Assembly (NCBI RefSeq): GCF_021290385.1
Contig: NZ_CP089928.1
Location: 2,340,501 to 2,404,500, forward strand
Length of the DNA stretch: 64,000 nucleotides
Direction: 5' to 3'
Source of the DNA: Microbulbifer sp. YPW16
GTDB lineage: Bacteria > Pseudomonadota > Gammaproteobacteria > Pseudomonadales > Cellvibrionaceae
Shown: piece after piece, positions 16,480 through 24,260 of the stretch
Layout: the number at the start of each line of letters is the position of its first letter
Numbering within the stretch: the stretch's first letter is position 1
Notes under the pieces: generated by a model
What the model saw: the letters and a program-made list of their open reading frames with translations, nothing else
Told to the model about the DNA's origin: nothing
Database searches by the model: none
Translations under genes and position numbers: made by a program

Positions 16480-17661
16480 TTATAGCCTGAGGAAAATTCC
16501 CTGCCGGTTTAGCGGCCATACCAACAGCGTGACTATGGCGAGTATGCCGAAGGCACAGAGTAATGACGCCGCCCACGGACTGCCGACCACAGACGATGCC
16601 ACCTGGAATCCAAAGCTCTGCGGGCTGGTGCCGCCAATCGGGGTGCCCGAATAGGCCAGGAAAACCTGGGAGAGGATAAAAGCGAGAATAGCGTTGCTGC
16701 CGAGGACCAGCACAGGCTGCAGTATTTTCCGGCCCGCCGCGGCCTGCAGTGCGGGGAACAAAAAACAGTAAGCCATCGCCGCCCAGCCACTGGATACGAT
16801 CGCGAAGCTGGAGGTCCAGATCCGCTTGTTGATGACAAAGAGCGGGTCCAGCAAGTGGCCGATGCAAACCAGCGCAAAACCTGCCGCTATGCCCAGTTTC
16901 AGCTGCCTGCCTGAGGGTGCCCGACCAAGCCAGTGCGCGAATGTCGCTCCGATCAGGACATTCGCGGTGGCGGGGAGACTCGACAGCAGCCCTTCCGGGT
17001 CATACACCACCTCACCGGCTGCGTTGGTGCCGTAGGGCCACAGGTGCGCCACCGTGAAGACCTGGCGATCCACCCATGCGGCCAATGTTCCTGCCGGGGT
17101 GACCGATCCCGCCGGGTAACCCGGTGCCGAGGTAAAGGACAGCACAAGGACCCAGCCAATCAGTAAGGCAAGGGTTGCCAGCACCAGGCCTTTGACATTC
17201 AGGATTCGAACGCTGTTCACCCGTTTCGCTGTCGACAGCATGATTATCGCTGCAATCGCGTAGCACAGGCCTATCCGCTGCAACACGCCGGGAATGCGCA
17301 GGCTGGCGAAATCGAAACTGGGCAACAGGTTCAGCAGAAGACCCAGCCCGATCAGCGACAGGGTGCGGCGGCCTACCCTTCCTGCGTGCTGGCCGATCGG
17401 CCGGTCACTGGGAAATCCCAGAGCCATAGCGGCACCCACGGCGAAGAGAAACGCCGGGAACACCAGGTCGGCCAGGGTGTAACCGTGCCAGGGCGCATGA
17501 TCGAGCATGGGCAGGCGATGGCCCCAGGAGCCGGGGCTCACTACCAGGATCATCCCCATAACGGCAAGGCCGCGCAGAGCGTCTAGTGCGATAATCCTTT
17601 TCCCTTCACTTACCGGTGTGTCACCGAGCGTCGATATGGGAGTTGTCGTTGTTGTTTCCAT
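16480..17661 (-). CDS. HGSNAT-like (DUF1624) membrane acyltransferase
   Basis: The 393-residue protein has about ten to eleven membrane helices and the family opening RIIALDALRGLAVMGMILV.. near residue 22, followed by PMLDHAPWHGYTLADLVFP. This resembles the heparan-alpha-glucosaminide N-acetyltransferase-like family, inner-membrane enzymes that move acyl groups across the membrane to sugars. In marine bacteria these genes often sit near sugar-use loci; none is seen here. The ATG at 17661 was chosen from homology; an ATG at 17796 has a better AGGA site and would add 45 polar residues, so the start is uncertain. Confidence 0.85.
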   Translation of the reverse strand: METTTTTPISTLGDTPVSEGKRIIALDALRGLAVMGMILVVSPGSWGHRLPMLDHAPWHGYTLADLVFPAFLFAVGAAMALGFPSDRPIGQHAGRVGRRTLSLIGLGLLLNLLPSFDFASLRIPGVLQRIGLCYAIAAIIMLSTAKRVNSVRILNVKGLVLATLALLIGWVLVLSFTSAPGYPAGSVTPAGTLAAWVDRQVFTVAHLWPYGTNAAGEVVYDPEGLLSSLPATANVLIGATFAHWLGRAPSGRQLKLGIAAGFALVCIGHLLDPLFVINKRIWTSSFAIVSSGWAAMAYCFLFPALQAAAGRKILQPVLVLGSNAILAFILSQVFLAYSGTPIGGTSPQSFGFQVASSVVGSPWAASLLCAFGILAIVTLLVWPLNRQGIFLRL

Positions 17662-18037
17662 ACTGGGTCCGCAGTAACTTTCTGCTACAGAGCACTGGAG
17701 CAGGCCCGGCTGCTGGAGGCCGGCATTGTTGGCTATTAACTTCTTGTCGAATTTTCCATGCTCGGATATCTGCGCACTGGCGCGGATAAACTTCACTGAA
17801 GGTATCCTGTCGGTCAGGAGCGGGTCTATGTTATCGCGGCAGGAGGGGACTCAATCACGACCAGAGGGCGTGCATATCCGTTTACGCACTAAACCCTCGC
17901 TGGCCCCATAGGAGCTGGTGGTAATCCGGGCTTGCCCGGCAAGGAATCGCCAGCAAACCGAAGGGCAGTTACAATCATTGCATTATCTAGCTCGCCCTGC
18001 TCCAGTTATCTGCCAACAAAACTGATCGTAACTATCC
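17662..18037. other. Intergenic stretch with a REP-like hairpin
   Basis: 376 bases between two divergent genes. It contains an imperfect palindrome at 17914-17952, outer GCTGG / CCAGC with an inner perfect CCGGGC-TT-GCCCGG stem (17926-17939), similar in style to bacterial repetitive extragenic palindromes. No RNA gene or conserved ORF is recognised; if the acyltransferase starts at 17796, its N-terminus occupies the left part. Confidence 0.4.
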
Positions 18038-18475
18038 ATGAAGATTCATTTTCGTAATTTCACTCGCGGTGGAGATAATTACCCATGGGCCGGAATGCTG
18101 CCCATGCACCTTATTCGCAAGCCGAAATTACTGGCTGCCTGGGAATTCCTGCAGTTCCTGTTGGCAATCTTTGGCGGAGTACTGGCAGCTGCAAATACGG
18201 ATTCATGGCTCGCTGCATCGCTTCTGGCAATTCCGGTGGGATTTATTATCGCCGCACTCTTACTCGCTTTCGATCACTACCTTTTCAGGGCAACTTCAAG
18301 CTTTACGGTTTTGGCAGCTGTCATATGGCTGATTTATTTTGGGAGCAGCAATGACATTCCGGGAGTAGCCGTGGCTGCAAGCTCCCTGTTGATCATTTTT
18401 GTGGGCAGCATGTATATCGGTACGGAATCCCGCGCTTACTATGCGTGGTGCAAGAACAGATCCCGGGAAGAATAG
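18038..18475 (+). CDS. Membrane protein of unknown function
   Basis: The 145-residue protein has four hydrophobic helices (about residues 33-52, 56-78, 84-104 and 108-127) after a polar N-terminus with an aromatic WAGMLPMHLIRKPK segment, and a charged C-terminal tail. It is probably an inner-membrane protein. No family is recognised. No clear ribosome site precedes the ATG at 18038. It is convergent with the thiamine kinase-like gene, 17 bp apart. Confidence 0.6.
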   Translation: MKIHFRNFTRGGDNYPWAGMLPMHLIRKPKLLAAWEFLQFLLAIFGGVLAAANTDSWLAASLLAIPVGFIIAALLLAFDHYLFRATSSFTVLAAVIWLIYFGSSNDIPGVAVAASSLLIIFVGSMYIGTESRAYYAWCKNRSREE

Positions 18476-18492
18476 ATAAACTGTGCCGGGCG

Positions 18493-19404
18493 TTATTGGT
18501 CACCTGGAATAGAGTTATTACTCCAGACAATATTGCTAAGGGCAGACAGTTTTCGGGCTCTACCGGCTACAGCCGAATTGGTGCCTGAATCAATCCCGCC
18601 TTCAGCACAGGCCTGGACCGCGTACCAGAGCACGGCAAGATAGCCGTAAATCACCCGCCAGTGCGCCAGTTTTTTCAAGTCCAGTGATTTCAGCGGCCGC
18701 TCAAGATAGGCTTCAATTAGTCGATGTTGCTGCGCATCGTCGAGGGAATGCTCATCGACAATCACAGCAAGATCGTAAAAGGGGTCACCCATTGCCGCGT
18801 ATTCCCAGTCGATGGCATAGAGCCTGCCGCCGGGTTCGGTAATGAGATTCGCAGTGGACAGGTCGTTGTGGCAAAGGCGAAGGTCATCAGCCAATGGGCG
18901 CACCGCTTCAATGTGCCTGTGCATTTCAGCATCCAGCGTGCGCAAGTCTGGGTGGAAACCTGCCTGCTGGTCGATTGATTGCCAGTAGCTCGCTACTTTT
19001 TCTTCGATATCCAGGGTGGCGTCGATAGTGGGCAGCTGGTGAATGCCGCGCAGCAGGTCGGCCAGCTGTTGCAATGCGCCATTGCTGTCTCTCCGCCAGG
19101 GCTGCCCCTCGACAAAGCGGGTGACCATGTACCGGTGCCCCGGGTCGCAGTGGACCAGCGGGGCGCAGAGGCCGGCACGATCGGCATTGCCCATGGCCGC
19201 GGCCTCGGCCTGGCGATCCAGGTCGAGGGCGTCGCTGATGGGGGAGTTTTTCCGCAACACCAGCCTGTCATTGCCGGCCGCCAGCAGGTAACTGCGGTTT
19301 GTCAGGCCGCCCGCCAGCGGCCTGATCACCCTGGGCGGGACGCTGCTCCAGCGTGCCCAGTCAGCGGGGATAACGTCTGCCAATGGCCCGGTGCTTTCGG
19401 TCAC
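18493..19404 (-). CDS. Thiamine kinase-like phosphotransferase
   Basis: This 303-residue protein belongs to the choline/aminoglycoside kinase fold. It shows the Brenner catalytic motif as LCHNDLSTANLI and the metal-binding YAIDWEYAAMGDPFYDLAVIVDEHS, with a nucleotide-binding GGLTNRSYLL near residue 32. By itself the substrate is ambiguous (choline, thiamine, other alcohols). It is the last gene of a four-gene operon led by a TPP riboswitch and lies 9 bp after the PnuT transporter, so phosphorylation of imported thiamine, like ThiK, is the likely role. That trapping step would complete the salvage route. Confidence 0.8.
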   Translation of the reverse strand: MTESTGPLADVIPADWARWSSVPPRVIRPLAGGLTNRSYLLAAGNDRLVLRKNSPISDALDLDRQAEAAAMGNADRAGLCAPLVHCDPGHRYMVTRFVEGQPWRRDSNGALQQLADLLRGIHQLPTIDATLDIEEKVASYWQSIDQQAGFHPDLRTLDAEMHRHIEAVRPLADDLRLCHNDLSTANLITEPGGRLYAIDWEYAAMGDPFYDLAVIVDEHSLDDAQQHRLIEAYLERPLKSLDLKKLAHWRVIYGYLAVLWYAVQACAEGGIDSGTNSAVAGRARKLSALSNIVWSNNSIPGDQ

Positions 19405-19413
19405 GGAGGCGCC

Positions 19414-20097
19414 TTACCGTTCGGGCATTACAGGATTGAAGCCAGGCTGCGCGGCCTGCACCTGCTCTTTGCCGTGCCGGCCGGTAGTTTGTTCCCGCCG
19501 GTAAATCGCCAGCCACTGGAAGAAGCCGATCACCACCAGGATTACATACACCAGGAACAGCAACGCCGTGAGGTACAGCTCCCGGTCCAGGTACAGGTAG
19601 ATGGAGGCCCCATCCACCACGATCCAGTAGAGCCAGTTTTCCAGCACCTTGCGGGTCACCATAAAGGTGGTGAGCACCGCACCCCAGGTGGTAAAGGAAT
19701 CCAGGTAGGGCAGTGCGGCACTGGTGTTGGCCTGCAGGGTATAACCGAACACCAGAGTCAGGGCGCCCACTGCCGCGATGGCCAGCAGGTGGCGCCGCAG
19801 CGACCAGCGGTGGATGTGCAGGTCCTGCTGGCGATCGCGGTGGTGCTGCCACTGCCACCAGCCGTAGACAGCCATCACCAGGTAGAAGACCTGTAGCGCG
19901 GATTCCATCAACAGGCTGACATCCCAGAACAGGAACAGGTAAATCGCTGTGCTGGCAAAGGCGGCATACCAGCAGCTGATTTTTTCCCGCATGGCCAGCA
20001 GCAGGTAGGCCAGCGCCAGTATCACCGCGGCGATTTCCCACAGGGACATTGCCGCCAGTGAGGCAGCAATGGCGCTGCTGATATCGTGGTCAGGCAT
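19414..20097 (-). CDS. pnuT: PnuC-family thiamine transporter (PnuT)
   Basis: The 227-residue protein has seven or so membrane helices and PnuC-family marks such as YLVMAVYGWWQW (about 78-89) and the C-terminal NWLYWIVVDGASIYLYLDRELYLTALLFLVYVILVVIGFFQW. PnuC proteins facilitate uptake of vitamins that are then trapped by phosphorylation; those under TPP control carry thiamine. The ATG at 20097 overlaps the end of the YkoF-like gene by 8 bp, indicating translational coupling; the open frame reaches 20154 but reads through that gene. Confidence 0.9.
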   Translation of the reverse strand: MPDHDISSAIAASLAAMSLWEIAAVILALAYLLLAMREKISCWYAAFASTAIYLFLFWDVSLLMESALQVFYLVMAVYGWWQWQHHRDRQQDLHIHRWSLRRHLLAIAAVGALTLVFGYTLQANTSAALPYLDSFTTWGAVLTTFMVTRKVLENWLYWIVVDGASIYLYLDRELYLTALLFLVYVILVVIGFFQWLAIYRREQTTGRHGKEQVQAAQPGFNPVMPER

Positions 20098-20365
20098 CCC
20101 GTTCACCCATTTTCTCAGTGGGAGCCAGGTCGCCGTCGATAAACTTGCATACAAAAATAGCGCGCCCGAATTTTTCGTAGGACGCGCGCATTTCCTGCTT
20201 CAGGGTATCCATCACCAGATCGTAGTCACCGAACACCTGGGTACTCATGGTGTTGGTGATAACCCGCAGGTCCGGGTGCTGGTTGAGCCGGTCGATAAAG
20301 TCCTGGATGGCGGGAATGTACTCGTCCTTCAACGGATACTTGCTGATCTCGACGGAAATGTTCAT
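20090..20365 (-). CDS. YkoF-like thiamine/HMP-binding protein, single domain
   Basis: The 91-residue protein starts MNISVEISKYPLKDEYIPAI and contains ISKYPL..FIDRL and TMSTQVFGDYDLVMDTL, matching the ferredoxin-like fold of YkoF/MTH1187-type thiamine-binding proteins. Bacillus YkoF has two such domains; this protein has one, and could dimerise. It has no signal sequence and should be cytoplasmic. An excellent GGAGG ribosome site precedes the ATG at 20365. It sits between the TonB receptor and PnuT in the riboswitch-led operon. Confidence 0.82.
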   Translation of the reverse strand: MNISVEISKYPLKDEYIPAIQDFIDRLNQHPDLRVITNTMSTQVFGDYDLVMDTLKQEMRASYEKFGRAIFVCKFIDGDLAPTEKMGERDA

Positions 20366-20441
20366 AGGTTGCCTCCGGGACCCCTGGTCCGGAATCATGG
20401 GCGGCAGAAGCCGCCCGTAAAGTTTTTTGGGTTTCGAAACT

Positions 20442-22598
20442 CTAAAAGGTATAGGTACCGGAAATGCCCGCAACCCGTGGCTCGCCATACTGGTAGTAGG
20501 CTTCCGGCGCATAGCCATTGGCCGGGTTGTTGCCGAACTGGTTGCTGAAGTAGAAGCCCCGGGTGTAATAGTCCTCGTCCGCCAGGTTGCGGCCCCACAG
20601 TGAGGCCTCCCAGCTATCGCCGCGATAGGTCAGGCGCGCGTTTACGAGTTCGTAGGCGATGGACTTCTCGTTGTGGCTGTTGGAGAAATAGAAGGCGTCT
20701 TTGCCCTCCAGCTCCAGCCGCAGCAGCAGGTTTTCGGTCAATGACAGTTCGGTTCCGGTGAAGAACTGGTAATTGGGCGCATGGGCCACATCCCGCCCGT
20801 CCAGGTTTACCGGCGCCAGTGCCAGGCCATTGTAGTCATCCCGGGCATCCACATGGGACGTGCTCTCGAAACCCTCGAACTCGGCGTTCAGCCAGCCCGC
20901 CGAGGCAAAGAAGCGCAGGGCTTCTGTAGCGCGGTAATCCAGTTCCACTTCGAGGCCGGTGGTTGCCCCGCCAGCAGCGTTGGTAAGAAAATCGTCGAAG
21001 GAGAAATCCGCGGGGTCGAACACCGACTGCTTGGCCTGTACGTCACTGCGATCCTGGTAGAAGGCGGCCAGTTGCGCCTGCAGGCGGTTGTCCAGCCAGG
21101 CGCCCCTGATCCCCAGTTCGTAGTTGAGTAGTTGCTCGGTGTCGAACTCGAAGGCATCGCGGCCGATATCCGGGTTGGTGGCGGAGGCCGAAATGATCCG
21201 GCCGTTGACGCCGCCGGCCTTATAGCCACGGGAGACAGTGCCGTAGACCAGGGTATCGGCAATACCGCGGTATTCCAGGGTGATATCCCCACCCCAGAGG
21301 TTTTCGTTATTGCCGGCATCAACCGCCAGTGAATCGGTGTAATCCGCCTCCCGCTGCTCGAGGCGCAGGCCGGTCACCAGGGCGAAGCTCTCGCCCAGGC
21401 TGGTGCGCAACTGCCCGTACAGGGCCTGGTTGGCGGTTTCAAACTGGCTGGTAAAGGCCTGGTTGCGCTGCAGGTCCTCGCTTTCATCGCGCAGGTAGAT
21501 CCCGGCCACCCAGCTGCTGCGGCCATTGAACAGTGCTGTCTGTTCAGTGGACAGCAGGCGCAGGTCTGCACTCAGGTTGTTGCGGTCGCGCAGGTAATTG
21601 TCGGTGGAGCTGTATTCCCACGGGTGAAAGCCCACATAGGTCCAGTCTTCATCGTAGCCGTACTCGGTATCCGAGCTGGCCACGCTGACGGTGGACTCCA
21701 GGGTAAACAGGTCACTGCCGGACCAGCGGGCAACCAGTGAACCGGCCAGGGTCTCCTGGCGGTCCCAGCCGGGCTGGTCCGACAGGGTCTCGCGGGTGTT
21801 GTACAGCGAGAAGGCGTCGTAGCCGTTGTCCACGTCGATATAGAGCGCGGTGATATCCAGCTGCAGGTCGTCGCTGGCCTGGTAGCGGAGCTTGCTGCGC
21901 AGGATCGACTCATCGATATTGTTGGTGTCTTCCCGGCCCAGGTAGCCGTTATCGATGTAACCGTCCGACTGCTGGTTGCGGGCGGCCAGGCGATAGCTCA
22001 GCCTGTCGGTCAGTGCACCGCTGCCCACCGCAGACAGGGTGCGGCCATTGTATTCGGCCACCTCTGCGGAGACCTCTGCCATGGGCGTGTCTGTGGGCGC
22101 ATTGCTGGTCATGGTGACCAGGCCGGCCAGGGCGTTGGCGCCGTAGACCGTGCCCTGCGGCCCGCGCAGGATCTCCACCTGGCCCATATCCAGGGTGCTG
22201 GCGGCCAGCCCCAGGCCGGTAAAATCGATGCCGTCGATGATCAGGCCCACGGACGGGTTCACCGGGTCGATAAACTGGCTGCGCTCGCCGATACCGCGAA
22301 TCTGGATAAAGCGGCCCCGGGACGCACCGGCGGCAAAGTTGACGTTGGGAGCCAGGTTGAGCAGCTGGTCCAGGTTACCCGCGCCGCGGGCGCCGATGGT
22401 GGCACTGTCCAGCACACTGGCACTGGCCGCCAGGTCGAGCTGGCTGGTGTCGCGCAGCTGGCTGGTGACGATGACCTCTTCCAGGTCCCGGGTGCCGGAT
22501 TCGGTCGCGGCCGCTGGCAGGGCGGACAGGCTGCCGGCCAGCGCGACTGGCATTGCGACTGAGAGGGCGATGGGTCTTATTCTGGATGGGCGATTCAT
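20442..22598 (-). CDS. TonB-dependent outer-membrane receptor, probably for thiamine
   Basis: This 718-residue protein has a signal peptide (residues 1-31, ending in ALPAAATE), a TonB box-like DLEEVIVTSQ, a plug domain (to about 170, with VNPSVGLIIDGIDFTGLGL and VEILRGPQGTVYGANALAG), and a beta-barrel ending in ISGTYTF with a terminal phenylalanine. Such receptors import scarce nutrients across the outer membrane using TonB energy. A TPP riboswitch lies directly upstream, so the ligand is inferred to be thiamine or a derivative. It opens the operon followed by the YkoF-like, PnuT and kinase genes. Confidence 0.92.
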   Translation of the reverse strand: MNRPSRIRPIALSVAMPVALAGSLSALPAAATESGTRDLEEVIVTSQLRDTSQLDLAASASVLDSATIGARGAGNLDQLLNLAPNVNFAAGASRGRFIQIRGIGERSQFIDPVNPSVGLIIDGIDFTGLGLAASTLDMGQVEILRGPQGTVYGANALAGLVTMTSNAPTDTPMAEVSAEVAEYNGRTLSAVGSGALTDRLSYRLAARNQQSDGYIDNGYLGREDTNNIDESILRSKLRYQASDDLQLDITALYIDVDNGYDAFSLYNTRETLSDQPGWDRQETLAGSLVARWSGSDLFTLESTVSVASSDTEYGYDEDWTYVGFHPWEYSSTDNYLRDRNNLSADLRLLSTEQTALFNGRSSWVAGIYLRDESEDLQRNQAFTSQFETANQALYGQLRTSLGESFALVTGLRLEQREADYTDSLAVDAGNNENLWGGDITLEYRGIADTLVYGTVSRGYKAGGVNGRIISASATNPDIGRDAFEFDTEQLLNYELGIRGAWLDNRLQAQLAAFYQDRSDVQAKQSVFDPADFSFDDFLTNAAGGATTGLEVELDYRATEALRFFASAGWLNAEFEGFESTSHVDARDDYNGLALAPVNLDGRDVAHAPNYQFFTGTELSLTENLLLRLELEGKDAFYFSNSHNEKSIAYELVNARLTYRGDSWEASLWGRNLADEDYYTRGFYFSNQFGNNPANGYAPEAYYQYGEPRVAGISGTYTF

Positions 22599-22671
22599 GG
22601 TTCTCTCTCGGCAAAAGCTGAAGTGAAAGAGACCCGGGCTGCGACGTGAGGAGGCTATTCTTGGACTTACC

Positions 22672-22772
22672 TATTCCTACGCCGGTATTAACCGGATCAG
22701 GTTCAAGGGTTCGCGCTGTGGTGTCTTTCGATCACCGCGCATCTCAGGCCGAAGCCACCCCTAAGGTGTTGC
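22672..22772 (-). promoter_or_regulatory. TPP riboswitch (THI element)
   Basis: Read on the minus strand, this leader contains the conserved blocks of the TPP aptamer: AGGGGTGGC, then GGCCTGAGATG, a variable stem, ACCCTTGAACCTGATC and GGTTAATACCGGCGTAGG. The order and spacing are those of the thi-box. In Gram-negative bacteria TPP binding usually lowers expression, often by hiding the ribosome site; the receptor ATG is about 75 bases downstream, with no obvious terminator between. It implies that the receptor-transport-kinase operon is repressed when thiamine pyrophosphate is plentiful. Confidence 0.95.
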
Positions 22773-22899
22773 GGGCGCGATCATAACAGAAGTCATGCTG
22801 GTTAGTAATTGGGCAGGGCGCCTGTAGCTTCCCTGCTGACCATTGCAGCCAGGCAGCTGGCACACGACGGAAAACCACATTGAAACCCTGGAGCCCCCC

Positions 22900-23226
22900 A
22901 TGAAACCCGGCAATTTTTTCACGCAGCTACCGGATGCGCTCGACGCGGAGGTGTTTGAGGAGGTGCTGGCAAGCGGCCCGGTGCGAATCGAGCGGATTGT
23001 CTCCCGGGGCCAGGTTACCCCACCCGGGGAGTGGTACGACCAGGAAGAGGGCGAATGGGTAATGGTGCTGCGGGGCAGTGGCCGCATCGCCTTTGCCGAC
23101 GGCCGCGAGGTGGTGCTGGGCGAGGGGGATTACCTGGATATCCCCGCCCGCGTGCGCCACCGGGTCAGCTGGACGAACCCGGATTGCCAGACGGTGTGGC
23201 TGGCGGTTTTTTACCCTGTGACTTAG
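22900..23226 (+). CDS. Cupin domain protein
   Basis: This 108-residue protein is a single cupin barrel. Motif 1 appears as GEWYDQEEGEWVMVLRG and motif 2 as GDYLDIPARVRHRVSW; the usual histidines of motif 1 are partly replaced (only the motif-2 His residues are clear), so metal binding is uncertain. Similar small cupins are common as unassigned proteins. The ATG at 22900 follows a weak GGAG. It is divergent from the thiamine operon and probably not part of it. Confidence 0.8.
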   Translation: MKPGNFFTQLPDALDAEVFEEVLASGPVRIERIVSRGQVTPPGEWYDQEEGEWVMVLRGSGRIAFADGREVVLGEGDYLDIPARVRHRVSWTNPDCQTVWLAVFYPVT

Positions 23227-23298
23227 GCCTTTAAATGCAGAACGGGTTCCCGGAATGGCTTTCGACTTCACAAACCAGATAGCCATATCCTGTCGATA

Positions 23299-23571
23299 CT
23301 AAATTTTACTGATTGGCATAATCCGCGCATCGATTTTGTCCAGGAAAAAAACTCTGATAGCCAGGGCCAACAAGACTAAGAGTCCTGCAGCAACCTGGCC
23401 CTGGTTCATGCATATGGAGATAAGAAGGGCCATGCTGATACTCAGGGCAGATGAGTAGAATACGCTTGTTACAACAGCACAACCACAAGCTTCGCAGTAG
23501 GTACCATCCTCCAAGAGTCCAACATCAATACTGCATGTTTTACATTGAGGGCACTTTCGATATTTTTTCAT
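23299..23571 (-). CDS. Zinc-ribbon small membrane protein
   Basis: The 90-residue product has an N-terminal zinc ribbon (CPQCKTCSIDVGLLEDGTYCEACGC, paired cysteines about residues 7-31) and two membrane helices (about 36-53 and 58-75). No family is recognised. The ATG at 23571 gives MKKYRKCPQCK. It is 89 bp downstream of the double-glycine peptide gene on the same strand, so a role in its immunity or handling is possible, but only the position suggests it. Base composition is AT-rich relative to the core genes. Confidence 0.6.
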   Translation of the reverse strand: MKKYRKCPQCKTCSIDVGLLEDGTYCEACGCAVVTSVFYSSALSISMALLISICMNQGQVAAGLLVLLALAIRVFFLDKIDARIMPISKI

Positions 23572-23660
23572 TGTCAAACACAATAGGATTTTAAAGCCGG
23601 CCTGGATGGCTAAAGTTTTTTCTACCAAGCCGGCTCCAGCTCCTGTTAGTTTACTTTGGT

Positions 23661-23849
23661 TTAGCGAACCCTGGAATCCAAGCCCACTGCTGCCTGATAG
23701 GTTCCGTAGGACAGTGAAAAATTACCAATGAAATGCTTCGCTAACTTACTCGTCACAAACCTGGTTGCGAAACCAACAGCCACCGGTAGTAGAGCCTGAT
23801 AAAAACCACCATTTACATTTTTCATTTCCTGAAGATTTAGCTCACGCAT
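23661..23849 (-). CDS. Double-glycine leader peptide, microcin/bacteriocin-like
   Basis: The 62-residue product begins MRELNLQEMKNVNGG, a textbook double-glycine leader (Leu4, Leu6, Glu8, Met9, Val12, Gly14-Gly15) of class II bacteriocins and microcins, normally cut by a C39-peptidase ABC exporter. Cleavage would release a 47-residue cationic peptide (FYQALLPVAVGFATRF..) with a hydrophobic half and no cysteines. A strong AGGGAGA ribosome site precedes the ATG. No exporter, CvaA-like partner or classical immunity gene is found in the window, so it is an orphan precursor, or a leader-type peptide with another function. Confidence 0.7.
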   Translation of the reverse strand: MRELNLQEMKNVNGGFYQALLPVAVGFATRFVTSKLAKHFIGNFSLSYGTYQAAVGLDSRVR

Positions 23850-24260
23850 TATTTTCTCCCTGGGATGTCAACCATATGTGAGCCCGTAATGCGCTACTTC
23901 ATTTGGTGCTCGCCCTTGATTAGTAGTTACAATTGAACTCAGCGCTAATTCATCAAGCGCCTGAAAACACTATCCTGCGTGCCGATGTAGAACAATAAAA
24001 AAATACGCCAGATTAAAATCAAATCAAAGATGACATTTACTATCGAGTGAATAATGCTTGGATGTGGTAAATATTTAAAATAAGATCTATTTCAGCCGGC
24101 TAATAATCAACTAATTTTATTTTTATAAATCTTCCCCGCAGAGATAGTTTCAATCCAGTCTACAGGCGGCGCTTACAACTTATTCTTACACCTGGAGCAT
24201 TCATAGTAAGCCTCGCTAACAAAGTTATTAGCGAGGCCTCTACCTCTATAAGTTGCCGGA
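23850..24260. other. AT-rich intergenic stretch
   Basis: 411 bases, clearly AT-richer than the flanks (runs such as AATAAAAAAATACG and TTTTATTTTTATAAA). It must hold the promoter of the double-glycine peptide on its left side. The only firm structure is the hairpin at 24210-24237. No conserved ORF or RNA was recognised. The composition, together with the two small genes to the left, suggests acquired DNA. Confidence 0.5.
24210..24237 (-). terminator. Hairpin downstream of alkaline phosphatase
   Basis: GCCTCGCTAA and TTAGCGAGGC make a perfect 10-bp stem with an 8-nt loop, 24 bases after the phosphatase stop. No long T-run follows on either strand, so termination efficiency is uncertain, but position and stability support a transcript end. 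Confidence 0.6.
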
